56,560 bases of DNA from Deltaproteobacteria bacterium (GTDB lineage Bacteria; Myxococcota_A; Polyangia; Haliangiales; Haliangiaceae): the NCBI GenBank assembly GCA_013813765.1, contig JACCRC010000519.1, positions 1 to 56,560 of the forward strand, in the 5' to 3' direction. Below are positions 10,492 through 18,484 of this stretch, one piece after another. The notes beneath the pieces are model-generated. The model made no database searches. It was not told where the DNA came from and saw nothing but the letters and a program-made list of their open reading frames with translations. The first letter of the stretch is position 1. Each line of letters starts with the position of its first letter. The position numbers were made by a program, and so were the translations under genes.

Positions 10492-11798
10492 TGCAGCTTG
10501 GTCTCGGGCGCGGGGTCGACCTCCGCCGCCGCCGCCATCTTGATCTCGAGCAGCTCGATATCGAACGTGAGCATGCCCTGCGGCCGGCCCATCGCGCCCT
10601 TGTACGCGAGCTCCTCGGGGATCCAGAACCGGTACTTGTCGCCGACGACCATCAGCGGCAGGCCTTCGGTCCACCCCGCGATCACGCCGCCCAGCGAGAA
10701 CTCCGCCGGCTCGTTCTTCACGATCGACGAGTCGAACATCCGCCCGTCGGTGGTCCAGCCGGTGTAGTGCACGCGCACGGAGTCCTTGAGCCCCGGTCGC
10801 GTCGCGCCCTTGCCGGCCTTCAAGACCTTGTAACGCACGCCCTGCGGCGTCGCCTGCGCATCCGCCGGTGGCTTCCCGACCTCGCGCGGCGCCGGCGGTG
10901 GCGCGTTCCCCTTCTCGATCGTGCTCATCTCGAGCTCGTAGGTCAGGACCCCCTCGGGCATCCCCGGAAGCGGCTTGCCGCTCTGCTGCATCCGCTCCGA
11001 CGGAACCCACACGCGGATCCTCTGGCCACCGGTCATCGACGTCAGGAGCTCCTCCATCACCGGCGTCTGCCGGTACGGAGGAACTGTCGCCGGGCGCTTG
11101 CGCATCTCCGTCGAGTCGAACATCCGGCCCTCGACGTCCCACGCCGTGTAGTTGAACGTCACGGTGTCGAAGTACCGCGCCTTCTCCTTGCCGGTGCCTG
11201 CCTTGACGACGACGTAGGGCAGCCCCGACTTCAACTTCAGCGCGCTCGCCGGCGGCTTGCCGACGTCCTCGGGTACCGGCGGCGCCGGCACGATGTCGAC
11301 GACCTCGACCTCGTAGACCAGCGTCTCCGGCGTGGTGCCCTCGGGCGGTGCGCCCTTGTAACCGATCTCCGGCGGTAGCCAGAGCATCGCCTTCTCGCCC
11401 TTCTTCACGAGCTGCATCGCCTCGGTGAAGCCCGGCGCGGTGTTCGATAGTGGCAGCGCCATCGGCTGGCCCTTGCCGCGGTTGGAGTAGAACGTCTCGC
11501 CCGTCGTCTGACGCCACCCCGTGTAGACGATCATGACGGTGTCGTTGCGCTTCGGTGCCGGCGCGTCGTCGACCTTCGTCAGCTTCTTGTAGATGAGGCC
11601 CGTCTTCGTGCGCACCGCATCGATCGGCGGACTCTGCAGATCGATCGGCGGCTTGAGCTGCTCGACCTTCGGCGGCGGGTTCTGCTGCACCGTGATTCCA
11701 GTGCCGGAACCGGCGCTCGCGTTCGTGGTGATCTTCTTCTCGTCGGTGCGCTGGCAGGCGACGAGGACAACAGCCGACAGCAGGACAGCTAGGCGCAT
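10488..11798 (-). CDS. Lipoprotein with three tandem FKBP-type peptidyl-prolyl isomerase domains
   Basis: The ATG at 11798 gives the lipoprotein signal MRLAVLLSAVVLVAC. A GTG at 11819, overlapping the prolidase stop, is an alternative start that adds seven residues. The 436-residue product carries three FKBP modules, roughly residues 60-160, 175-300 and 315-425, each with the V(R/M)xxYTGW / FNYTAW-type strand and a Val/Ile-Trp-(I/V/L)P core (MLWLPPE, RVWVPSE, RFWIPEE). The third, with VHYTGWTTDGRMFDSS, is closest to a classical FKBP; the middle one is the most diverged. The protein would act as a periplasmic folding catalyst, plausibly for the large outer-membrane proteins encoded in the same run. 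Confidence 0.9.
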   Translation of the reverse strand: MRLAVLLSAVVLVACQRTDEKKITTNASAGSGTGITVQQNPPPKVEQLKPPIDLQSPPIDAVRTKTGLIYKKLTKVDDAPAPKRNDTVMIVYTGWRQTTGETFYSNRGKGQPMALPLSNTAPGFTEAMQLVKKGEKAMLWLPPEIGYKGAPPEGTTPETLVYEVEVVDIVPAPPVPEDVGKPPASALKLKSGLPYVVVKAGTGKEKARYFDTVTFNYTAWDVEGRMFDSTEMRKRPATVPPYRQTPVMEELLTSMTGGQRIRVWVPSERMQQSGKPLPGMPEGVLTYELEMSTIEKGNAPPPAPREVGKPPADAQATPQGVRYKVLKAGKGATRPGLKDSVRVHYTGWTTDGRMFDSSIVKNEPAEFSLGGVIAGWTEGLPLMVVGDKYRFWIPEELAYKGAMGRPQGMLTFDIELLEIKMAAAAEVDPAPETKLQ

Positions 11799-11815
11799 CG
11801 CGACCGGAACATACC

Positions 11816-13111
11816 TCACACGGCCGCGAAAGCCTCGCGCGTCAGGTTACGGACGCCGTTGGCCTCGACGAGGATGTTGTCCTCGACCCGGATCCCGCCG
11901 AACTGACGGAGGTCGGCGATCGCGGACCAGTCGACGAGGTCGCGGCGGTCATCGGCCTGCAGCGGCCCGAGCAGGCCATCGATCACGTAGATGCCGGGCT
12001 CGATCGTGAACACCTGGCCGGCCTCGATCACCGAGGTGTTGCGGAGGAACTTGTTGTCGGGGCGCGGCGGGCGCGGCTTCATGCCGGCGTCGTGCACGCA
12101 GATGCCGAGCGAGTGGCCGAGGCCGTGCGGGAACAATGCGCGCGTGATGCCGCGATCGACGAGCTCGCTCGGGCTCGCGCGGCCGATGCCGAGCTCGCGC
12201 AGCGCGACGGCGAGCAGGCGATGTGACTCGTCGTGGAGGTCCTCGTAGGACATCCCCGGGCGGATGCGGCGGCAGATGTCCTGCTGCACGGCATCGACGT
12301 GCGCGAGGAGGTTCGCGAACCGGCGCGCGGCGGGCCCATTGCCGCGGACGTGCGTGCGCGTGATGTCGCTGCCGTAGCCGAGCACCTTCGCGCCGGCGTC
12401 GATCAGGAACGACGTGTCGCCCGAGACCTTGTCCCGCTGATACGCGACGTAGTGAAGGATCGCGGTGTGCGGCCCGAGCGCGACGATGTTCTTGTACGGA
12501 GCGGCCGCGTCGTCCTGCTCCGAGGCCTGCAGATAGGCGAGGTGAAGCTCGAGCTCCGACGGAGTGCCGGCCTGGAACGCGCGTGCCACATGCTGGTGGC
12601 CGCGGGCCGCGCGGATGCTCGCCTCGGCGAGGCACTCGATCTCGTAGGCAGTCTTTTTCGTGCGGAGCAGGTCGAGCGCGGTGATGAGGCCGGCCGGATT
12701 GACCGCGCCGGGCGGTGACGTTCCCGCGTCGCGCGTGATGACGGCGACCTTGCCGCCGGGCAGCGAGTCGCCTGCGAGGCCTGGCTTGACCTCGAGAACG
12801 TCGAACGCGGAGAAGAAGTGATCGCTCTCGGGCGGCGGCGGTGTCTCCCAGTAATCGTCGACGACGGTGCGCACGAGCTGCGGCTTCTTGCCGGGCCGCA
12901 CGATGACGTACGTGTCGGGCTCCGGCAGCGGGCACCAGTGCGCGTACGCGGGTGTCGGCGACAGCGGCCACGCCTGATCGTCGAACCGGTTCTTCATTGC
13001 CGCCGCGCCACTGCACAGCACGACCGCGTCGAACCCGTGCGCAGCGAGCGCCTCCTCGTAGCCCGTCTGGAGGTAGGCGATGTGATCAGGATAGGTCTGC
13101 GCGTAGCTCAC
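11816..13111 (-). CDS. pepQ: Xaa-Pro dipeptidase (M24 prolidase)
   Basis: A 431-residue pita-bread-fold metallopeptidase that cleaves Xaa-Pro dipeptides. The five dinuclear-metal ligands are visible in order: two Asp in DAGAKVLGYGSD near residue 240, His in HGLGHSLG near 330, Glu in TIEPGIYV near 370, and Glu in RVEDNILV near 407. It starts at GTG and lacks a signal peptide, so it is cytoplasmic. It lies 9 bases after the binding-protein gene and overlaps the next gene if that gene's GTG start is used, so it belongs to the same transcription unit. It could finish digestion of imported peptides. Confidence 0.9.
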   Translation of the reverse strand: MSYAQTYPDHIAYLQTGYEEALAAHGFDAVVLCSGAAAMKNRFDDQAWPLSPTPAYAHWCPLPEPDTYVIVRPGKKPQLVRTVVDDYWETPPPPESDHFFSAFDVLEVKPGLAGDSLPGGKVAVITRDAGTSPPGAVNPAGLITALDLLRTKKTAYEIECLAEASIRAARGHQHVARAFQAGTPSELELHLAYLQASEQDDAAAPYKNIVALGPHTAILHYVAYQRDKVSGDTSFLIDAGAKVLGYGSDITRTHVRGNGPAARRFANLLAHVDAVQQDICRRIRPGMSYEDLHDESHRLLAVALRELGIGRASPSELVDRGITRALFPHGLGHSLGICVHDAGMKPRPPRPDNKFLRNTSVIEAGQVFTIEPGIYVIDGLLGPLQADDRRDLVDWSAIADLRQFGGIRVEDNILVEANGVRNLTREAFAAV

Positions 13112-13120
13112 ACGCGAACC

Positions 13121-14017
13121 TTACCTCGTGGCCGGTGCCGGGGGGGCGATCGCGAACGAGGTGACCGGGGTCCGCTCGATCGAGAACGTGCGGCCCTCGA
13201 CGAGATCACCGACGAGCAAGCGCACGGCCGGAACCGCGTGCGGACCGCGCTTCACGGGGATCGTGAACCGGCGCGCGATCGCGCGGACCTGGTCGGCATC
13301 GCCACCCTTGAACCCGCCGATGGTCGCGTCGCCCTTGAACGTCGCCGCGGCGGCGGCAAGCTCGGTGCGCTGCGCGGCGGTGACCGAGCCATACGCGACG
13401 AGCACGGGGCCGGAGAGCTGCGGCAGCGCGAGCACCGTGGTCACGCCGCCTGGGAGCTCCACGCTCGCCGGGACGACAGCCGCATCGGCCTTGCCGAGTC
13501 CGAGTGCCGCGAGCGTCGACGCGGTGTCGGGCGCCGCTTCGATCTTGCCGAAGAAGTCCTTCCCGACCTCGCCACCGAGGAGAACGTTGAGCACGAAGTC
13601 GGTCTCGCGCCCGCCGACGGACGGCACGATCACGCGCTTGCCCTTGAGCTGGCCGATCTTCTCCGCGTTGCGCGCGACGAGCTGCCAGCTGTGCGTTGCA
13701 TCGCCGCCTCGCGTGGCCGCGGCGATCACCGTGTAGCCGCCGCCGGCGCCCGCGAGATACGTCGCGTCGACGACGGCGACCGTGACCTCGCCCTTCTTCA
13801 CGGCCGACGAGAAATCGCCCGCGCGAGCGAACACGCGACCAACGCCGGTGCCGCCGAGCGCGGCGCCGAGGTGCTCGCCGAGACGCTTCGCGAGATCCAC
13901 GCGCGCTGCCGTCGACGGGAACGGCTCGGCAGGCGCGAACAGCCCGACGGTGACGTTCTCGGCGTGCGCGGACCCGGCGGCAGTGGCCAGCGCGAGGGCG
14001 ATGATGATGGAGCGCAT
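13121..14017 (-). CDS. PhnD-like periplasmic substrate-binding protein
   Basis: The ATG at 14017 overlaps the upstream TPR gene stop (ATGA) and gives the signal peptide MRSIIIALALATAAGSAHA. The mature part (298 residues in total) reads as a two-lobe type-2 periplasmic binding protein of the phosphate/phosphonate class. It has VTVGLFAPAEPFPS at the start, a first-lobe AVVDATYL, LKGKRVIVPS at the lobe crossover and LGLGKADAAVVP later. No ABC permease or ATPase gene is present nearby. It may therefore serve sensing or delivery together with the TonB receptors and the SpoIIE phosphatase rather than classical ABC import. The ligand is unknown. Confidence 0.68.
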   Translation of the reverse strand: MRSIIIALALATAAGSAHAENVTVGLFAPAEPFPSTAARVDLAKRLGEHLGAALGGTGVGRVFARAGDFSSAVKKGEVTVAVVDATYLAGAGGGYTVIAAATRGGDATHSWQLVARNAEKIGQLKGKRVIVPSVGGRETDFVLNVLLGGEVGKDFFGKIEAAPDTASTLAALGLGKADAAVVPASVELPGGVTTVLALPQLSGPVLVAYGSVTAAQRTELAAAAATFKGDATIGGFKGGDADQVRAIARRFTIPVKRGPHAVPAVRLLVGDLVEGRTFSIERTPVTSFAIAPPAPATR

Positions 14018-16410
14018 CACGGCGCCTCCCCGTAGATGCGTTCCTTGGATTCGATCCAGTCGGTGAGCGGCGCGAACCGCACGCCGGCCTTGCGCGCGCG
14101 ACGCCACGCATCGAGCGCCTTCACCGGATCGCCCTGGCGCTCGTACGCGATGCCGAGGTTGACGAGCGCCTCGGGAACCTTCGGTGCGATGCGCTCGAGC
14201 TGCGCGATCGCGGAATCGATGTTGCCGTCGGCGAGGTCGATCACGGCGATGTTGTGCGCGACCTCGTCGGTGCCAACGCGCGAATTCGCCGTTCGCGCGG
14301 AGTTGAGGTACTTCCGCGCCTGACCGTTCTGCCCCGAGCGATACGCATCCTGCGCGGCCTCGAGCGCGACGACGCGGATCGAGGTGTTGAGCAGCGCGGC
14401 CGCCGGTCCACTCGACTTTCCGGCGAGCGCGGTGAGCCGATCGAGTGCCTTGCTCGCGCGCTTAGGGTTACGGCCCTCGGTGAACGCGCTGAGGATCGGC
14501 GCGGCCTGGGTATCGGCGGGCGGGGGGAACGGGCAGCTCTGTCCGCTGACGGCCTTCAGCGCGGCGAGCGCAGCATTCGTCTCGCCGACGACGACGGCCG
14601 CGAGCGCGAGGTCGCACTTCGTCGCGACCGACGGATCGGAGGCGGCCGACGCCTTGAGGAGCTCGACTGCTCGCGCACCATTGCCGGCCCTCAGCATCGC
14701 CACACCGGCGGCGTGGCGGGCCACTGCGAGCGCTGCCTTGTGTCGCTGTGCGAGCGGGCCCGACTTCGCGGCCGGCGCGACCTTCTCGAGCGCGGTGACC
14801 GCGATCGTGGCGTCACCGGCGGCCAGCTCCGACGCTGCCCAGTCGATCGCGATCTCGACGGCGCTGTCCTTCTCTGCGGTAGCGAGCGCGCGTTCGTACA
14901 GCGGTCGCGCCCCGGGGAAGTCTCCCGCGAGCGTGTGGGCACGGCCGGCGAGCATCAGGGTGACGCCCACTCCGTCGGCCTTGACCGCCTTGTCGAGCGC
15001 GATCACCGCATCGGCGGGCCTGCCGAGCGCGAGCTGCGCGACGCCGAGGTCGCGCCACACCACCGGATTTCCGTCGAGCCTGTCGGCGCGCGCGAGCATC
15101 GGCTCCGCCCCGGCGGCATCGTTGGCAGCGAGCTTCGCCGCGGCGACGATGGACAGCGCGTCGACGAGCAGCTTTCGCGAGCGCGGCGTGCTCGCGAGCG
15201 TCTCCGCTTCGCCGAGCGTCTTGATCGCGGCCTCCGCCTGACCGCTGGCGAGCTGCGCAGCACCGGCGATCGTCCGGATCACCGCGTCGTCCGGCAGATC
15301 GGTGAGGATCGGCACCAGCCGCTGCGCCGCGGCCGGAGCATCGCCGCTGGCGAGCAGCGCCTCGCCGAGCTCCGCCCACCAGTCGGGATCGATCGCGGGC
15401 GATGCAGGCGGTCCGATCTTCTCGAGCGCCGCGAGCGCCACCTTCGGTTCGTTGGCTCTGCGCAGCACGAACGCGTAGCGCACGGTCCATCGACGGCGCG
15501 CCGGCTCGAGCCGCATCGCGGTCTCGAGCTCCTTACGCGCCTCCGCGAGGTTATTGCGCGCGGCGTACGCCTCGCCGACGAGCGCGTGACCGGCAGCGCT
15601 CGCGGTCGGCGCCTTGTCGAGATAGCGCCGACCTCGCTCGAGCGCCGCACCGGTGTCGCCGAGTGCGAGTGCGCACTGCCCGTCGACGAGCCAGACCTCG
15701 GGGCGCGTGTCCGCCACCGGCTCGAGCTCGCGGATCAGCACACGCGCACGCTTGCAGTCGATCGCGGCCGTCGCCCACGCGACGCCGATCCGGGCTCGCA
15801 GATCGGTCCTGCGCGCCTCGGCCGCCTGCTTGAACAGCGTCAGAGCCTTCTGCGGCTGGCGGAACCGCAAATAGCTGTCGGCGAGATCGATGCGGTGCCG
15901 GCTGTCCTCTCGCGCGAGCGCTGCCGGGCGGTGCGCGAAGTAGAGCTCGAACGATGCGATCGCATCGGGCCACTTGCCCTGCCCGTGCCAGTGATGACCA
16001 AGGAGGAGCTGCGCGTCGTAGCGGTTCGGGTTCTTCTTGGCGACCTGCAGGAGGATCGGTACGCCGGTGGTGCCATCGCCCGACAGCACGAGCTGCGACC
16101 CGAGCGCGGTCAATACTTCCTCGTCGTTCGGCGCGAGGGATTGCGCGCGCCGCATCAGCTCGATGCCCTGCTTGTACTGCTTGCGAGCCGCGTGAACCGC
16201 CGAGCGCAGCACGTACGCCTCGACGCGCCGCGGGTTCAGTGCGATCGCCTGATCGAGTGCCTTCGCGGCGTTGTCGAGCTTGCCGGCCCTGAGCGCGGCA
16301 CGCCCTTCGTCGACGAGCGCCGCGCTCTCGTCCTCGCCCTGGTTCGGCCGCTGCGCTGCCGCCGGAGCGGCCAGGAGGCAGATGGCTGCGAGGACCAACC
16401 TAGTACGCAT
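14017..16410 (-). CDS. Exported TPR-repeat protein
   Basis: Starting at the ATG at 16410, which lies inside the last codons of the upstream receptor gene (11-base overlap), the product has a signal peptide MRTRLVLAAICLLAAPAAA. About 780 residues follow, built largely of TPR/SEL-type helical pairs, for example the GRAALRAGKLDNAAKALDQA block and the C-terminal EALVNLGIAYERQGDPVKAL. It has no enzymatic motif. Its placement between two TonB receptors and a periplasmic binding protein, with translational overlaps on both sides, suggests a periplasmic scaffold for that system. This is inferred from context only. Confidence 0.85.
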   Translation of the reverse strand: MRTRLVLAAICLLAAPAAAQRPNQGEDESAALVDEGRAALRAGKLDNAAKALDQAIALNPRRVEAYVLRSAVHAARKQYKQGIELMRRAQSLAPNDEEVLTALGSQLVLSGDGTTGVPILLQVAKKNPNRYDAQLLLGHHWHGQGKWPDAIASFELYFAHRPAALAREDSRHRIDLADSYLRFRQPQKALTLFKQAAEARRTDLRARIGVAWATAAIDCKRARVLIRELEPVADTRPEVWLVDGQCALALGDTGAALERGRRYLDKAPTASAAGHALVGEAYAARNNLAEARKELETAMRLEPARRRWTVRYAFVLRRANEPKVALAALEKIGPPASPAIDPDWWAELGEALLASGDAPAAAQRLVPILTDLPDDAVIRTIAGAAQLASGQAEAAIKTLGEAETLASTPRSRKLLVDALSIVAAAKLAANDAAGAEPMLARADRLDGNPVVWRDLGVAQLALGRPADAVIALDKAVKADGVGVTLMLAGRAHTLAGDFPGARPLYERALATAEKDSAVEIAIDWAASELAAGDATIAVTALEKVAPAAKSGPLAQRHKAALAVARHAAGVAMLRAGNGARAVELLKASAASDPSVATKCDLALAAVVVGETNAALAALKAVSGQSCPFPPPADTQAAPILSAFTEGRNPKRASKALDRLTALAGKSSGPAAALLNTSIRVVALEAAQDAYRSGQNGQARKYLNSARTANSRVGTDEVAHNIAVIDLADGNIDSAIAQLERIAPKVPEALVNLGIAYERQGDPVKALDAWRRARKAGVRFAPLTDWIESKERIYGEAP

Positions 16411-18484
16411 AGCCAACCTTGACATAGAGCTCTCTCCCTTCGCCGGGAACGCGAGGCACGGTTTGCACGTCGGGCAGGGTCCGGTCGTAGTCACCGGGCG
16501 CGGGCATCAGGTCTCGCTTGCCGAGCAGATTTCGCGCGCTCGCCGTGACATCGAAGCCGCGGATGTTCGGTGCGTAGACAGTGAGGTTCATGCCGACCCA
16601 CGCGGGCGAGTCCGGTGAGTCGTTCCCGAGCTCGTCGGCGCGCGTCGGCCGCGGACCGATGGCGACCGCTTCCGCCGACACGTGCGCCCTGCCCCACAGC
16701 TTCGGCGTCGACACACCACCGCTCCCCGTGATCGCGGGCGCGTTCGCGACCGCGCCGTAGACCAGCGCGCCGGTGCCGTCCTCGGTGCCGACCCGCGTGT
16801 ACGCGGCACCGCCGAACGCGTACCAGCCACGACTGTCGCGGTACGAGAATTCGGCCTCGGCGCCGGCCGAGACGTAGCGCGCGACGTTCTGGAACTGCAG
16901 CGCGTTCGGGTTCGTGTCTGCGGGCACCTGCTCCACGATGCCGCGGGCGTCCCAGTAGAAACCGGAGATTCGCGCCGACAGCCCCGGTGTCGGCTTCGCC
17001 CACACGACCGCCTCGAAGCTGCGGATCGTCTCCGCGCGGATGTCGCGGTTCGCGAGGAAGTCCGAGCCGTCCTCGTAGTAGCCCTCGTACGCGCTCGGGT
17101 TGCGGAAACCCTCGGCGTAGAGCAGCTTGATCCCGTACTTCTCCGGCTCGGCGACGAACAGCGCCGCGCGCGGTGACAGCCGGTCATCGAGCTCGGAGTT
17201 GCGGTCGTAGCGCAGGCCACCGGTGAAGCCGAGCCAGCGCAGCGGCTGCCCGTCGACCTCGGAGTAGACGCCCTCGAGGTCGTAGTTCAACGGGACATCG
17301 ATCGTGTCCGCGGGATCCTCGCCCCGATAGAACGCGGTCGAGCGCGTGCGGTTGTACTGGGCTTCGGTGCCGGCGGTGACGCCGAGCTTGTCGGGCACCA
17401 CGATCTCGTAGCGCCCGCGGACCTCGGCGCCATACGTCTGCCCACGGCCCGTGCTGTCGAGCGGCGTGAAGTGATCGGCCCGCGGCGTCGGGTCGTATGC
17501 GGGAGCGCTGTCGCTGAACTTGTACTGGTTCGTGTACGCGCGGACCGCGAGCGCCAGGCGCTTCGAGACCTGGCGCGTGTGACCGCCCTCGACGAGCAGG
17601 TGCGTGTTGTACTGCTCGTAGGGCGACAGCATCGGATTGACATCGTAGGGCGCGAACGGCGACTCGCGGCTGTATCGCGATGCGCGCACCTGCGCGAAGC
17701 TGCCGCCGTACGCGCCGACGATGCCCGCGATGAACGAGCGCGACCCATCGTCGTCCAGGTTCGCACCGTCGGGGATGTCGAGCGTCAGCGTCTCCCCGAT
17801 CCGGTTCATGAAGTGAACCGAGCCACGCAGCTGCTCGTGGATGTCACCGACCGCGAAGCCGGTGCCCGTCGTCACGCCCTGGATCGAGTTGATCGCCGCG
17901 CGTGCCCACGCCCGCGGTGTGTCGCCGGCTCCCCGGGTGACGATGTTGATGATGCCGAAGAATGCGTTCGTGCCGTAGACCGACGACACCGGACCGCGGA
18001 TCACCTCGATGCGAGCGATGTCCTCGATCGAGACGATCGCGTCGTAGCCGAGGCCCGCGAACGCACCCCACGCCTCGTTGATGCTCGCCCCGTCGACGAG
18101 CACGAGCAGCCGGCTGTTGAAGTCGCCGGGAATCTGCATCCCGCGCACGCCGATCGAGTAGCTGAGCCGGTTGTCGACGAGGTACGTGCCGGCGACGCTC
18201 GCGATTGCCTCGCCGATCGTGCGGTAGCCAAACCTCCGGATCCGATCGCCGGAGATGACGGTCACCGCTGACGCGACGTTTCCGAGGCTCTGCTCGCGCT
18301 TCGCGGCGCCGACGACGACATCCTCTTCGGCCGACGACGCCGCGAGCACCGTCGCCGAGCTCGAGGGCTCGTCCTCGGCAGGTGGCAACGGCGGTAGATC
18401 GTCGACATCGACGACGGGACCTGCCGCACGCGCGATGGGCGCAGCCAGCACGACCATCAGCGCGAGCGCGAGCCTAGTGCGAAT
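16400..18484 (-). CDS. TonB-dependent outer-membrane receptor, second tandem copy
   Basis: The product is 694 residues if translation begins at the ATT codon at 18484; the first in-frame ATG is at 18457. The ATT start is preferred for three reasons. It gives a proper signal sequence, RTRLALALMVVLAAPIARA. It makes the gene exactly 2085 bases, the same as its tandem paralogue. It sits at the same offset from the preceding stop as the ATG of the TPR gene. A TonB-box-like EEDVVVGA is followed by a plug with VTVISGDRIRRFGY and IEVIRGPVSSVYG, then a 22-strand-type barrel ending in VKVGYAY. Ligand unknown; the two copies share their plug almost throughout. Confidence 0.82.
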   Translation of the reverse strand: MRTRLALALMVVLAAPIARAAGPVVDVDDLPPLPPAEDEPSSSATVLAASSAEEDVVVGAAKREQSLGNVASAVTVISGDRIRRFGYRTIGEAIASVAGTYLVDNRLSYSIGVRGMQIPGDFNSRLLVLVDGASINEAWGAFAGLGYDAIVSIEDIARIEVIRGPVSSVYGTNAFFGIINIVTRGAGDTPRAWARAAINSIQGVTTGTGFAVGDIHEQLRGSVHFMNRIGETLTLDIPDGANLDDDGSRSFIAGIVGAYGGSFAQVRASRYSRESPFAPYDVNPMLSPYEQYNTHLLVEGGHTRQVSKRLALAVRAYTNQYKFSDSAPAYDPTPRADHFTPLDSTGRGQTYGAEVRGRYEIVVPDKLGVTAGTEAQYNRTRSTAFYRGEDPADTIDVPLNYDLEGVYSEVDGQPLRWLGFTGGLRYDRNSELDDRLSPRAALFVAEPEKYGIKLLYAEGFRNPSAYEGYYEDGSDFLANRDIRAETIRSFEAVVWAKPTPGLSARISGFYWDARGIVEQVPADTNPNALQFQNVARYVSAGAEAEFSYRDSRGWYAFGGAAYTRVGTEDGTGALVYGAVANAPAITGSGGVSTPKLWGRAHVSAEAVAIGPRPTRADELGNDSPDSPAWVGMNLTVYAPNIRGFDVTASARNLLGKRDLMPAPGDYDRTLPDVQTVPRVPGEGRELYVKVGYAY

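Noticed and set aside
10492..11517. N-terminal extension of the APH-fold kinase frame
   Set aside because: This part overlaps the triple-FKBP gene in another frame and shows no kinase sequence; the kinase begins at the GTG at 10491.
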